From a bacterium (GTDB lineage Bacteria > Armatimonadota > Zipacnadia > Zipacnadales > UBA11051): a DNA stretch of 55,705 nucleotides. Where the stretch lies: assembly GCA_021372615.1 (NCBI GenBank), contig JAJFUB010000007.1, forward strand, positions 1 to 55,705. Reading direction: 5' to 3'. This document shows positions 33,443-42,263 of the stretch, piece by piece. Both the position numbers and the translations under genes were made by a program. Below the pieces are notes generated by a model, which saw only the letters and a list, made by a program, of their open reading frames with translations, made no database searches and had not been told where the DNA came from. Every line of letters starts with the position of its first letter. Positions within the stretch are counted from its first letter, which is position 1.

Positions 33443-35509
33443 CTACTCGATATTCAGCGCGATGATGAAGCTGGCGATCTCCTGCTGCTTCGCCGTCTCC
33501 TTGCCGCGCAGTTCCTTCGTCTCGGTGCGGAGCCTTTCGAACTCCGTCTCCTGGGCTGTGAGCTTGGCCACATACTGCCGGTACAGCTCGCTGCCCCGGT
33601 CCAGCTCCTTCATGTTGTTGCGGATGCGTTCCTGCTCTTGCTCGATCTCCTTGATGCGCGTCTCGCGCTCGGCGCGCTGCGCGGCGAGCGCGGCCAGTTC
33701 GTCCTGGAGCTTGATGAGCTTCTGCAGCGCGGCCTTGAGCTTGTCGGTCATGCCCTGCTGCGACACGAACATGCGGGGAGCCCGAGTGTCGTTGAGTAGC
33801 GCAATCTCCTGCACGCGCGGCGCTTCCTCGACCACCAGCAGCTTCGCCGTCTGCCCGGGCTCGACGACCACGCGGAAGCGATAGACGGTACGCGTGCGCT
33901 CCTCGGCCTGCTTGGGCTCGATGAGGTCCCAGCCGGAGCGGAGCGGATGCTCGATCAGCACGGTGCGCTTCTCGTCGGCGCTGTTCTTGACCGTGTAGGT
34001 CATCTCCGTCCGGTTCTTCCAGGTCAGGGTCATGACGCCATGGACGATCTTGCCCGCCAGGAGCCGATCCGGCTGCGGGTCGGACCGCGGCTCCACCTCG
34101 ACCGCCAGGTCCATGGCGTAGGTGAGCAGGCGCTCGTCGCCGGGCGGCACGTCCTCAATGAGCGCATCGCCGCCGTAGGCGTTGCCGTCAAAGACGGTGA
34201 TGGGGCCGCCCATCAGGTGGAGCTTCGACGTGTTCTTGAGCCGGATCCCGTTCATCGGCCGGCGCGCATCGGCGGCCGGGTTGTAGACCGACACCTTCTC
34301 ACCCTCGATCTTCTGGTTGATGATCGGGATCATCGCCGAGCGCTGCCGGGGGATGGTCACAGGCTGGTTGATGGCATACTGGAAGAGGGTGCCGACCTTG
34401 CCGCCCTGCGCCATGGCCTCCGGGGCGTTCTGCGCGTAACCAATCGTCACCGCGGCAGTGGTGGGGGCCGGGGACGGCAGGGCCATGCCGCCGGGCATGC
34501 CGGGCATGCCAGCGCCGGCCGCGGCGACGGGCTTGGCCGCCCGCGCTCGTGCCCCTCCCATGCCCGCGCCCGTGGCGGTGCTCACGCGATCCGTCATGTC
34601 CGCTACCTCGTCCTTGGCCTCCATGGCGCCCTCATAGACGCGCGGGCGCGCCGCCGCCGCGACCTGCACGGGCACGCGCTGGCGGGGCATGTAGAGGGGC
34701 TGGTAGAGGTCCTGGGTGAAGCTCACCGGACGCCCGGAGATCAGTGACAGGCCGACGTTGGTCCAGTCGTCGTCGGTGGTGTTCTCCACGAGCGCCCAGC
34801 CCTGCAGGAACAGACCGTCCCTGTCGTTGACCAGCCGATAGGTGGTCTTCCACACCGGGGTCTCCAGCAGATAGCCCACACTGACGGTGCGCCGCCCCTG
34901 GCCCTTGAAGGACAGCGTGACAGGCCGCCGGTCGGTGTCGCGGGACCGGTCAATGGCCGCCAGGGCCTTCTGCAGGTCGGCATCCAGCTTCGGGTCCAGC
35001 AGCTTGATCGCGCTGACCTCGCCCACGGCAAACTGCATGAGGCCCTTGTGGGTCAGCAGGTTGAGGACCTCGACCGTGAAGGTAGCGTCCTCCACACGCT
35101 TCTGTCGGGCCTCGCTGCCGACGGCGGTGCCCTCCACAGTCATGCCGCGGACCGTCAGCCGCACCGGTGTGCCCCGCAGGCGGTCCCACAGTTGCCGCAG
35201 CGAGGGGTTGTCGGCGATGTTGACGGCGAAGGAGCTGAGGGTCCGTTCCAGTGGCTCCTGGGGAGCGTACGTCACCGGGGCGATGCTGCCGCCGCCCAGG
35301 TCCTGCACGACGAGTGACTTGAGGATGTCGTTGATCTGCTCGGTGCGGAACGATAGCTCGACCGAGGTCGAGCCGTCCACCGGGCCGACGCGCTCGAAGT
35401 AGCCGACCCCGCTGGTGAACAGCTCGACTCGTGATAGCGGCAGGTCGGTGGCCGTCGCCGCGGCCGCGACCACGGCCAGACCGATCAGGCACACAGCCAG
35501 TCGTCGCAT
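33443..35509 (-). CDS. Secreted DUF4139-like protein with coiled coil
   Basis: About 688 residues from ATG 35509, which gives a clean signal peptide (MRRLAVCLIGLAVVAAAATA) and has AAGGAGG ten bases upstream. The N-terminal part (LPLSRVELFTSGVGYFERVG, YLLETPVWKTTYRLV, TDDDWTNVGLSLISGRPVSF) matches the DUF4139/mucoidy-inhibitor-A-like beta architecture. A low-complexity Ala/Gly/Met/Pro stretch lies mid-protein (GAGMPGMPGGMALP), and residues about 600-685 form a strong coiled coil (AALAAQRAERETRIKEIEQE). Function is unknown; the shape suggests a surface or envelope scaffold. The open frame runs a further 276 bases upstream through an acidic low-complexity stretch that would abolish the signal peptide. 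Confidence 0.7.
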   Translation of the reverse strand: MRRLAVCLIGLAVVAAAATATDLPLSRVELFTSGVGYFERVGPVDGSTSVELSFRTEQINDILKSLVVQDLGGGSIAPVTYAPQEPLERTLSSFAVNIADNPSLRQLWDRLRGTPVRLTVRGMTVEGTAVGSEARQKRVEDATFTVEVLNLLTHKGLMQFAVGEVSAIKLLDPKLDADLQKALAAIDRSRDTDRRPVTLSFKGQGRRTVSVGYLLETPVWKTTYRLVNDRDGLFLQGWALVENTTDDDWTNVGLSLISGRPVSFTQDLYQPLYMPRQRVPVQVAAAARPRVYEGAMEAKDEVADMTDRVSTATGAGMGGARARAAKPVAAAGAGMPGMPGGMALPSPAPTTAAVTIGYAQNAPEAMAQGGKVGTLFQYAINQPVTIPRQRSAMIPIINQKIEGEKVSVYNPAADARRPMNGIRLKNTSKLHLMGGPITVFDGNAYGGDALIEDVPPGDERLLTYAMDLAVEVEPRSDPQPDRLLAGKIVHGVMTLTWKNRTEMTYTVKNSADEKRTVLIEHPLRSGWDLIEPKQAEERTRTVYRFRVVVEPGQTAKLLVVEEAPRVQEIALLNDTRAPRMFVSQQGMTDKLKAALQKLIKLQDELAALAAQRAERETRIKEIEQEQERIRNNMKELDRGSELYRQYVAKLTAQETEFERLRTETKELRGKETAKQQEIASFIIALNIE

Positions 35510-35834
35510 AGTGTCTGCGCCTCCTTGGGGGATGAGTAAGCGTCGGATGGTTAGTGTCATTCCAGGGCCGGGTTCTTCTCCGCCGGCCGACGGATTGTCA
35601 GTGCGGCGCCGTAGCAGGCTGCCCCTCGGGCGCGCCGCGGCGTCGGCCTCCGCTTCTGCTTCCGCCTCTGCGGCATCAGCCTCGGCTGCGCCAGCCCCCT
35701 CTTCGGCCGCCGCGTCCTCCTCATCCAGCTCTAGCCCGAGGACGTCATCGTCGTCCTCACTCTCATCGTCATCGTCACCATCCACTATGGCCGTACACGT
35801 CGTCAGCGGACATGGCGTTCACGCTCCTGCGCGG
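35510..35834 (-). other. Acidic low-complexity region, possible frameshifted small gene
   Basis: This 325-base gap has no recognised gene. On the minus strand ATG 35813, ten bases after CAGGAG, opens MSADDVYGHSGW and then stops. One base over, the frame reads DGDDDDESEDDDDVLGLELD, then AEAEAEAEAD and an Arg-rich stretch, and continues without a stop into the DUF4139-like gene. A +1 shift near 35778 would join the two into an acidic protein. It may also be a decayed or simple-sequence region. No promoter or hairpin is evident. Confidence 0.4.
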
Positions 35835-36725
35835 CTAGGTGTTAGTCTCGGTCGCAGCGGGCTTGCGGGTGGTGGCGAAGATGATGTAGCAGCCGGACGG
35901 GCTGTCACTTCCTGGCGCGTCGGGCCGGATCTCTCCCGGCCAGAAGAGACCGGTGCGTTGTGTCCAGGGCATGAGGGCAAGCCCGCGCATACACACGAGT
36001 TCAAGGCCGGCGTCGGTCAGCAGCTCCCGTAGTTGCGCCGGGGTGTACTCCATCTGGTGCTGCGGGTGGATCCACGCGCGGGGCGACTGCCGGCGGGTGA
36101 GGTCGCGGTTCGGTGTGTCCAGGCAGAACCACCCACCGGGCTTGAGTACCCGTAGCACCTCGCGCACCGTCTGCCGGGCCTCCGCCAGCGTCACATGCTC
36201 CAGACTCTGCCCCGCCCACACCCCGTCTACGCTCTCGTCCGGGATGGGGGACAGATCAACCATCGAGCGGTACAGGCAGCGCACCTTCGTGTGGCCCCAC
36301 CCCCGTTCCTCGATCGGCGCATGGTCCGTCGTCGGGGGCAGGTCCACGATGGTGATAGCCGCGGGCGTATGTGGGTAGCCCATGCTCATGAGCACTCCGC
36401 CGGGATGCACGGGGCTGGCGCCGCCCAGGTCCACCAGCACCTCGGCCGGCGGCAACTGTGTCACCGCCCGCGAGCGCAGGGCGTGGAGCCGCTCGACGAA
36501 CAACTGCAGCAACAGGGCCTCGACGACGATGCGCCGCGGTCGCCCCTCCTCCAGCAGGCCCAGCAGACGGTCCTGCATGTCCGGGTCAATCGGCCGCCGC
36601 AGGACGCGTTGGTGCGCCGCCTCGACGAAAGCGAGGTCCTCGCGGCGCTTGCGCCCTAGCCGCAAGCTGATCTCGGTCGCCAGACACAGCGACCATGCCT
36701 TCCTCACAGCCCGATGCAGCGTCAT
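35835..36725 (-). CDS. SAM-dependent methyltransferase with DUF4214-like N-terminus
   Basis: About 296 residues from ATG 36725. Residues about 28-70 (EDLAFVEAAHQRVLRRPIDP...RPRRIVVEALL) fit the DUF4214 pattern (fv...Y...LgR.pD..g...l..G..r..v...), a module found in glycan-related and secreted proteins. The remainder is a class I methyltransferase: VDLGGASPVHPGG as motif I-like, ITIVDLPPT, DGVWAGQSLEHVTLAEA and VLRVLKPGGWFCLDTPN. Acceptor unknown; methylation of a glycan terminus fits the DUF4214 link. It starts four bases after the YifB stop. Confidence 0.75.
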   Translation of the reverse strand: MTLHRAVRKAWSLCLATEISLRLGRKRREDLAFVEAAHQRVLRRPIDPDMQDRLLGLLEEGRPRRIVVEALLLQLFVERLHALRSRAVTQLPPAEVLVDLGGASPVHPGGVLMSMGYPHTPAAITIVDLPPTTDHAPIEERGWGHTKVRCLYRSMVDLSPIPDESVDGVWAGQSLEHVTLAEARQTVREVLRVLKPGGWFCLDTPNRDLTRRQSPRAWIHPQHQMEYTPAQLRELLTDAGLELVCMRGLALMPWTQRTGLFWPGEIRPDAPGSDSPSGCYIIFATTRKPAATETNT

Positions 36726-36729
36726 CGCC

Positions 36730-38262
36730 TCAACTCCAGAACTTCCGGTCCAGGCTGCGATACTGCACGGCCTCGGCCGCGTGGTGGACCTGGATGTCCG
36801 CCTCGCCCTCGAGGTCCGCGATGGTGCGGGAGAGCTTGATGATCCGGTCGAAGGCCCGGGCGGAGAGCCCGAACTGGTCAATGGCCGTGCGCAGCAGTGA
36901 CTCCACCTCGGCGCTCAGGGGACAGAACTTGCGCAGGGCCTTGGCGTTCATCCCGGCGTTGCTGTGGAAGGGGGCCTCGCGGAAGCGTTCGCGCTGGCGC
37001 TCGCGGGCCGCCACGACCCGCTGTTGCACCGCCGCGGAGGTCTCGCCGGTCTGCCGCGACATCACCTCTTCAGGCACCAGGCGCGGGACCTCGATGTGGA
37101 TGTCTATGCGGTCCTGGAGCGGGCCGCTGATGCGCTTGAGGTAGCGCTGGATCTGCCCGGCGGCACAGGCACACTGGCGCACGGGGTCGGTGCGGTAGCC
37201 GCACGGGCAGGGGTTCATCGCGGCGACCAACTGGAAGCTGGCGGGGAAGGAGAGGGTGCTCTGGGCGCGGGCGATGGTCACCTGCCCGTCCTCCAGCGGC
37301 TGCCGCAGCACCTCCAGCGCCTGCGCGGAGAACTCGGGCAGCTCATCGAGGAACAGCACGCCGTTGTGGGCGAGGCTGATCTCGCCGGGCCGGGGGATGC
37401 TGCCCCCCCCGACGAGGCCGGGGGTGCTGACGGTATGGTGCGGCGCGCGGAAGGGTCGCTGGCGCACGAGTGATGACTTCTCGCCCATCAGGCCGGCCAC
37501 GCTGTACAGCTTGGTCACTTCCAGGGCTTCGGACAGGTCCATCGGGGGCAGGATGCCGGGCATGCGGCGGGCCAGCATCGTCTTGCCCGAGCCGGGGGGG
37601 CCGATCATCAGCACATTGTGTCCGCCCGCCGCCGCGACCTCGAGCGCCCGCTTCACATGCTCCTGGCCCTTTACGTCGCTGAAGTCAATCCCGTACGGGC
37701 TCACCGTCAGGTCGAGGTCCTCGTCGGGCACCGTAACCGGCTCGGCCATGAAGCCCTGTTCCATCAGGCACACGCAGTCATAGAGCGTCTCCGCGGCGTA
37801 GACCTCGAAGTCCGTGACGACGGCGGCTTCCAGGCCGTTGGCCGAGGGGACGACGGCGTTCTTCTTGCCCCATGTCCTGGCGCCGAGCGCCACCGGCAGG
37901 GCGCCGGAGATCGACCGCACTGCGCCGTCCAGCGACAACTCGCCCACGACGACCGACTGGTCGAGGTCGTCAATGGCGATCTGGCCGCTGGCCAGCAGAA
38001 TGCCCAGCGCGATGGGGAGGTCGAACGCCGGCCCCTCCTTGCGGACATCGGCCGGCGCGAGGTTGATGGTGATCCGTTCGAGAGGGAACTCAAAGCCGGA
38101 GTTGCGGATGGCGGCGGCAGTACGGTCGCGGCTCTCGCGGATGGCGGCGTCGGGGAGGCCGACGATGTTGAAGGCCCCCGTCCCCCGGGTGATGTCTACC
38201 TCGACCTGTACCTCGTACGCGTCAACGCCGAGAATGGCCGCGGAATGAACACGGGCAAGCAT
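36730..38262 (-). CDS. comM: YifB/ComM-family Mg-chelatase-like AAA+ ATPase
   Basis: 510 residues, full family length. The N-terminal Lon-like protease-fold domain (RVHSAAILGVDAYEVQVEVDI, KEGPAFDLPIALGIL, GELSLDGAVRSISGALP) is followed by the AAA+ core with Walker A GPPGSGKTMLARR and Walker B GVLFLDELPEF, and a CPCGY cysteine group. The C-terminal helical part has RAFDRIIKLSRTIADLEG. ComM is a hexameric helicase that promotes branch migration in natural transformation; YifB in other bacteria is less studied. The start ATG 38262 is the family start. A methyltransferase gene follows four bases downstream on the same strand. Confidence 0.93.
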   Translation of the reverse strand: MLARVHSAAILGVDAYEVQVEVDITRGTGAFNIVGLPDAAIRESRDRTAAAIRNSGFEFPLERITINLAPADVRKEGPAFDLPIALGILLASGQIAIDDLDQSVVVGELSLDGAVRSISGALPVALGARTWGKKNAVVPSANGLEAAVVTDFEVYAAETLYDCVCLMEQGFMAEPVTVPDEDLDLTVSPYGIDFSDVKGQEHVKRALEVAAAGGHNVLMIGPPGSGKTMLARRMPGILPPMDLSEALEVTKLYSVAGLMGEKSSLVRQRPFRAPHHTVSTPGLVGGGSIPRPGEISLAHNGVLFLDELPEFSAQALEVLRQPLEDGQVTIARAQSTLSFPASFQLVAAMNPCPCGYRTDPVRQCACAAGQIQRYLKRISGPLQDRIDIHIEVPRLVPEEVMSRQTGETSAAVQQRVVAARERQRERFREAPFHSNAGMNAKALRKFCPLSAEVESLLRTAIDQFGLSARAFDRIIKLSRTIADLEGEADIQVHHAAEAVQYRSLDRKFWS

Positions 38263-38340
38263 GAGGCGAAGTCCCCCGTCCTGAGATGAGGGACTGTTCG
38301 CCCGTCGCGGCCAGCGTTCCTCCTCCGGCCCGACAGCAAG

Positions 38341-38374
38341 CCGCGAGGCGACCCATGCACGGGGCGCCTCGCGG
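38341..38374 (-). terminator. Hairpin downstream of the pseudopilin gene
   Basis: CCGCGAGGCG (38341-38350) pairs with CGCCTCGCGG (38365-38374) across a 14-base loop, 23 bases after the minus-strand pseudopilin stop. A strong U tract is lacking. Confidence 0.55.
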
Positions 38375-38397
38375 TGGAGACCTCGACTATCGGTACG

Positions 38398-39060
38398 CTA
38401 GTTGCGGTCCCAGAGGCTGTTCTGGAGCATGTAGTTCTGGCCCTTCATCCACTTGGCGTGACCGTCGCAGAAGCCGATGTTGGCGCCCTCGTTGTGGCGG
38501 CAGCCGGCGTAGTTGTGGTCGAAGTACTGGTTGCCGGGGATCCAGGTGGACCCGTAGATCGTGGGGGCATAGGACAGGTAGTTGTCGCAGTCCACGACGG
38601 CCACGGTCTCTGACGGCGAGGCGATCTGCCCCAGCGGCGCCACATATGTGATGGAAGCGCCCGAGGGGTTCGCGCCCAGGTAGTAGTAGTTGTAGCCGTA
38701 GCCGGTCCACAGCGTCTGGGCGCTGGGACAGCGGAACACCTGCGCGTTCTTGACGTAGGGATAGAGCAGGTCGGGCCACAGGATCAGCGAGCAGCCGTAG
38801 GCGCCCCAGTGGTAGGGGTACACCACGCCTTTGATGCTCGCATCGTCGGGCGGGAAGCCGCAGCAGCTCGGGAACATCGTCTCGTCATAGTCCTGGGCAT
38901 ACGACATTCCGGCGAGGATGATCTGCTTCACGTTGGACAGACAACTGCTCTGTCGTGCCTTCTCGCGGGCCTTGGCGAACACGGGAAACAGTATCGCGGC
39001 GAGGATCGCGATGATGGCGATCACGACCAACAACTCGATGAGTGTAAAGCCCTTGCGCAT
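38398..39060 (-). CDS. Type II secretion-type pseudopilin with H-X9-DG C-terminus
   Basis: 220 residues. It has a prepilin leader MRKG with cleavage before Phe, Glu at +5 of the mature protein, and the helix [20 protein letters not shown], followed by [20 protein letters not shown]. The globular domain ends with [17 protein letters not shown], an exact H-X9-DG motif. This is the DUF1559-like architecture, greatly expanded in Planctomycetes and Armatimonadota. GAGGAG precedes the ATG by six bases. It is likely assembled into a periplasmic pseudopilus or surface fibre; partners are unknown. The first about 45 residues are almost identical to the copy at 43422-44072. Confidence 0.9.
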   Translation of the reverse strand: MRKGFTLIELLVVIAIIAILAAILFPVFAKAREKARQSSCLSNVKQIILAGMSYAQDYDETMFPSCCGFPPDDASIKGVVYPYHWGAYGCSLILWPDLLYPYVKNAQVFRCPSAQTLWTGYGYNYYYLGANPSGASITYVAPLGQIASPSETVAVVDCDNYLSYAPTIYGSTWIPGNQYFDHNYAGCRHNEGANIGFCDGHAKWMKGQNYMLQNSLWDRN

Positions 39061-39322
39061 ATTCTCTCCTCATGGCATTGTGTGACGTACGGAGCACAGG
39101 CTCCATCGCGTTCGGCATAGCCAACACTATACATGATTTCGCCCTACCTCCCCCCTCCTCCTGCCACCGGTGCCGTCGCGCCACCGCGACGATCGCCACG
39201 CTACACCATGTCACCGTGCGTTGACGGCCTGTTGACCGCGTATGCTTGAGACCATCCCCCGCACTCCCGAAGACCATACCGGGAACACCGCCGCACAAGG
39301 GTGCCCGACGGGGAGCAGAGCG

Positions 39323-39970
39323 ATGTGGATGACCAGAGCGCAGCGTGACCAGGCGCTGTTCGTCGCCGCCGAGCAAGGGAACACCCGGCTGGCGCGCCGC
39401 CTGTTGCAGCGGGGGGGATGGCTGCGGGGTGCGCGTCTCCGGGCGCGACTGCGTGCCCGCAACCAGGACGGCTGGACGGCCCTGCACCAGGCCGCGGCGT
39501 ACGGGCATGACGACGTGGTCCGGCTGCTGCTGGACAGCGGCGCGGAGGTGGACGCCCCGAACTACCGAGGCGTGCGTCCGCTGGAGTATGCGGCCTGCTA
39601 CGGCCACGCGGAGACAGCGCGCCTGCTGGCGCGGCGTGGCGCGCGGCACACCGTCCATACGGCGGCAGCGGTGGGCGAGTTGGGGGAGTTGGGGGAGTTG
39701 CGCCGGCTGCTGGACGAGGGGCGCTCCGCCGACGCGCTGGACTACCTGGGCTACCGCCCGCTCCACTGGGCGGCCCGGCACGGGCAACTCGAGGCGGCGC
39801 GCGTGTTGCTGCAGCACGGCGCCGACCCCTACCTGAGGGACGTCAACGGGGAGACGCCCTACGAGCGAGCGATGCAGTGGGATGAGGCGCAGGTAGCCGA
39901 ACTCATGCGGGAACACGCGGGTGGGGAGCCGGACAGCGAGAGCCAGCGCCTCTTCCGCCACGCCTCGTGA
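39323..39970 (+). CDS. Ankyrin-repeat protein
   Basis: About 215 residues with four to five ankyrin repeats: LFVAAEQGNTRLARRLLQRG, TALHQAAAYGHDDVVRLLLD, RPLEYAACYGHAETARLLA and RPLHWAARHGQLEAARVLLQ. ATG 39323 follows GGGGAG by seven bases; earlier in-frame ATG 39242 would add a 27-residue stretch with no repeat pattern. Within the array, GAGTTGGGG is repeated three times (about 39677-39703), giving GELGELGEL, an in-frame slippage-type expansion. There is no signal peptide, so it is probably a cytoplasmic protein-binding scaffold. Partner unknown. Confidence 0.82.
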   Translation: MWMTRAQRDQALFVAAEQGNTRLARRLLQRGGWLRGARLRARLRARNQDGWTALHQAAAYGHDDVVRLLLDSGAEVDAPNYRGVRPLEYAACYGHAETARLLARRGARHTVHTAAAVGELGELGELRRLLDEGRSADALDYLGYRPLHWAARHGQLEAARVLLQHGADPYLRDVNGETPYERAMQWDEAQVAELMREHAGGEPDSESQRLFRHAS

Positions 39971-39989
39971 CCCCGGCCGGGGGCACAGC

Positions 39990-40020
39990 ACACAGGGCAG
40001 GCTACGTGCCTGCCCTGTGT
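39990..40020. terminator. Bidirectional terminator between ankyrin and transaldolase genes
   Basis: ACACAGGGCAGGC (39990-40002), loop TACGT, GCCTGCCCTGTGT (40008-40020): a 13-bp perfect stem between convergent genes. Confidence 0.7.
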
Positions 40021-40056
40021 CGTTCGCATGGGTGGGGTCAGACGACCGGTGCCCCG

Positions 40057-40719
40057 CTACTGCTGCTTGAGTCCTTCCTGGAACTTCGCCCAGTCGGCCA
40101 GGAAGCTGGCCAGGCCCTTATCCCGCAGCGGGTGGTTGAACAGCTTGTCCATCACGTCGAAGGGCACGGTGGCGATGTCGGCGCCCAGCATGGCGGACTC
40201 AACGACATGCGCCGGGGTGCGGACGCTCGCCACGATGATCTCGGTGTCGAACAGGTAGTTCTGCATGATCGGCACGAGTTGGCGTACCAGCTCCATGCCG
40301 TCATGGCTGATGTCGTCGAGCCGCCCGACGAAGGGGGAGATGTAGGCCGCGCCGGCCTTGGCGGCGATCAGGCCTGCCCCGGCCGTGAAGATCAGCGTGC
40401 AGTTCACGCGGATGCCCTCCTGGGCGACCACGTGCAGGGCCTTCATTCCCTCCTTGATGAACGGGATCTTCACGACGACATTGTCGGCCCACTTCACCAG
40501 GTCGCGGGCTTCCCGGATGATCCCATCGGCCTCGACCGATACGACCTCGGCGCTGACCGGGCGCGGGTGGACGATCTCGCAGATCTCCTTGATGCGCGTC
40601 TCGAAATCTACGCCCTCCCTGCTGACCAGGGTGGGGTTGGTGGTCACGCCATCGAGGATGCCCCACGAGTCCACCTCGCGGATCTGGTCTACGTTGGCGG
40701 TGTCTACGAAGAATTTCAT
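40057..40719 (-). CDS. Transaldolase / fructose-6-phosphate aldolase (TalC-FSA type)
   Basis: 220 residues, the short decameric-type transaldolase length. FFVDTANVDQIREVDSWGILDGVTTNP opens as expected, the Schiff-base Lys84 is in NVVVKIPF, and CTLIFTAGAGLIAAKAGAAYISPFVGRLDDI and DTEIIVASVRTPAHV are conserved. It transfers dihydroxyacetone units in the non-oxidative pentose phosphate pathway, or cleaves fructose 6-phosphate in FSA members. In place of the usual SxxQ, the sequence reads CTLIFTA, which leans to a FSA-like variant, but this cannot be settled. Three family C repeats lie directly upstream. Confidence 0.92.
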   Translation of the reverse strand: MKFFVDTANVDQIREVDSWGILDGVTTNPTLVSREGVDFETRIKEICEIVHPRPVSAEVVSVEADGIIREARDLVKWADNVVVKIPFIKEGMKALHVVAQEGIRVNCTLIFTAGAGLIAAKAGAAYISPFVGRLDDISHDGMELVRQLVPIMQNYLFDTEIIVASVRTPAHVVESAMLGADIATVPFDVMDKLFNHPLRDKGLASFLADWAKFQEGLKQQ

Positions 40720-40741
40720 GCCTTCTCACCTATCCTCAACG

Positions 40742-40846
40742 GTCGCGGTCGGTGACCGCTCCCACATTTCCGCATGGCGGGGTCGCGGTCGGCGACCGCT
40801 CCCACGTGTTCCGTGCTGCAGCGTCGCGGTCGGTGATCGCTCCCAC
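40742..40846 (-). repeat. Three regularly spaced family C repeats
   Basis: Copies of GTCGCGGTCGGTGACCGCTC-type core start at 40742, 40782 and 40823, each ending CCCAC, with period 40-41 bases. The second has GGCGACC and the third GGTGATC in the centre. They fill the gap between the metallophosphoesterase and transaldolase genes. Confidence 0.85.
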
Positions 40847-40870
40847 ATCCCCGCGACCAGTACCCTCTCT

Positions 40871-41920
40871 CTACAGCGCCGGCAGCGGGTCGCTCCACCG
40901 GCGCCGGTAGGCTTTGACCTCACCGGCGTCCACACACACGAAACTGCCCTGGGTGGTGCTCCACGTGCCGCAGTTGGCGTAGACGCACGGCGTCCCGTCC
41001 TGCTCCCAGTGGAACTCGTCGGCGTGGTGGATGTGGCCCATGATGAGCGCCGAGACGTTCTCAGCCTCCGCGCGGAGCGTCCGCATGCGGCACTGGGCGG
41101 CCCGGCGCCAGGGGAGGGTCGAGTAGTACCGCTCCCCGACCGGCCAGAACAGCTCGGCCAGGCTCTCGGGTATGTCGCGGCCTTCCTTGAGCTGCTCGAC
41201 ACTGACCCCCTCGCGAGCCAGCTCCGACAGGATGGCCTCGTGCTGGCTCGGCAGTTCACCGGCGTCGGAGACATCGGCGAAGGTGTCGTCCAGATGCTGG
41301 CTCATGACGCGCAGCCCCAGCAGCTTCTCCGCGGTCGTGAACCCCACCTCGATGGGGCGCCACTGCATGGCGTCGTAGATCGTGTCATAGATGAACGTCA
41401 TGGCCGGCAGGGGGGGCGTATGCACCTGACAGCCCTTCGTGAAGGGGGCCATGGCCCTGTCCGGCGGCACGGCCTCCACCCGCGAGGTCTTGTACTGCAG
41501 GTACGCCCACAGCCACGCGTCCATCAGGTGCCCGTGCTCCAGCCGCACCTGCAGGCCCCCGCAGTCCACCGTGACGCCCGGGTAGACCAGGTCCAGGGGC
41601 GGGCGTGGCATGGCGACATCGAGCCCCACCAGGCCTGCGTCGTGGTTGCCCACCACCCAGTGCAGGCGGATCCCCGACTGGATAATGGCCCACAGGTGCA
41701 GCAGCACGTCGCGGTAGCGCGGCAGAATGGGTGAGTGATCAGTCTGCGGCACGTCGAACAGATCGCCCACGATGGCAAAGTGCTCGGCGCCGCTGCCTTC
41801 GCGCACCCAGGTCAGGAAGTCGAGGAAGGCCCGGCTCTTGTCGGGGTAGGAATCCGGATCCCCCTCACGCCACGTATCCAGATGGACATCCGAGATGGCG
41901 ATGAGTCTTCCTGCTTGCAC
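40871..41920 (-). CDS. Calcineurin-like metallophosphoesterase
   Basis: 349 residues. All metal-site motifs are visible: AISDVHLD (D-x-H), FAIVGDLFD (GD), HWVVGNHDAG (GNHD), a mid-protein LEHGHLMD (H) and IMGHIHHADEF (GHxH). The size, with an inserted helical region (residues about 150-260), resembles LpxH-like UDP-2,3-diacylglucosamine hydrolases and uncharacterised UDP-sugar phosphoesterases. The start is GTG 41920; a weak GATCCCGCG region precedes it. The NifU-like gene lies 33 bases upstream on the same strand. Lipid A synthesis cannot be claimed without further lpx genes. Confidence 0.85.
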   Translation of the reverse strand: MQAGRLIAISDVHLDTWREGDPDSYPDKSRAFLDFLTWVREGSGAEHFAIVGDLFDVPQTDHSPILPRYRDVLLHLWAIIQSGIRLHWVVGNHDAGLVGLDVAMPRPPLDLVYPGVTVDCGGLQVRLEHGHLMDAWLWAYLQYKTSRVEAVPPDRAMAPFTKGCQVHTPPLPAMTFIYDTIYDAMQWRPIEVGFTTAEKLLGLRVMSQHLDDTFADVSDAGELPSQHEAILSELAREGVSVEQLKEGRDIPESLAELFWPVGERYYSTLPWRRAAQCRMRTLRAEAENVSALIMGHIHHADEFHWEQDGTPCVYANCGTWSTTQGSFVCVDAGEVKAYRRRWSDPLPAL

Positions 41921-41953
41921 CGCGGGATCACCCGGATCGTAGAATGGAAGCCG

Positions 41954-42196
41954 TCAGTCTACGGCCACAACGCGCTCCACCTCGGGGATCTGCTCCTTCA
42001 GCGTCCGCTCAATGACCATCGCGAGCGTCATCTGTGACATGGGGCAGCCGCGGCAGTGGCCCTGCAAGCGCAGGAGCACGGCGCCGTTCTTCACGTTCAC
42101 CAACTCCACATCGCCGCCGTCAGCCTGCAGCGAGGGCCGGACGGTGTCCAGCACCTCCTGCACTCGATCCCTGATGTCCTGCTTGTCCTCTGCCAT
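41954..42196 (-). CDS. NifU C-terminal-domain iron-sulfur scaffold
   Basis: 80 residues, a stand-alone NifU-like (Nfu) domain: IRDRVQEVLDTVRPSLQADGGDVELV followed by LRLQGHCRGCPMSQMTL with the cluster-binding Cys48 and Cys51, and the closing VIERTLKEQIPEVERVVAV. Nfu proteins carry 4Fe-4S clusters to client proteins in the cytoplasm. AAGGAAGGAA lies six bases before the ATG. Frame extension upstream is open but antisense to the PfkB gene region and has no similarity. Confidence 0.93.
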   Translation of the reverse strand: MAEDKQDIRDRVQEVLDTVRPSLQADGGDVELVNVKNGAVLLRLQGHCRGCPMSQMTLAMVIERTLKEQIPEVERVVAVD

Positions 42197-42263
42197 CGAG
42201 TTCCTTCCTTCCACACTGGCGGGGCGCCGCCGGCGCCTCGCCCCCCTGGCGCCAGTCTCGGTC

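Noticed and set aside
35510-35785. Acidic N-terminal extension of the DUF4139-like protein
   Set aside because: It would bury a clean signal peptide that has its own ribosome binding site, so I kept the later start.
40742-40846. Short CRISPR array
   Set aside because: Three 24-base repeats with 16-17 base gaps. Spacers are too short, cores vary, and the same repeat occurs singly elsewhere. No cas genes.
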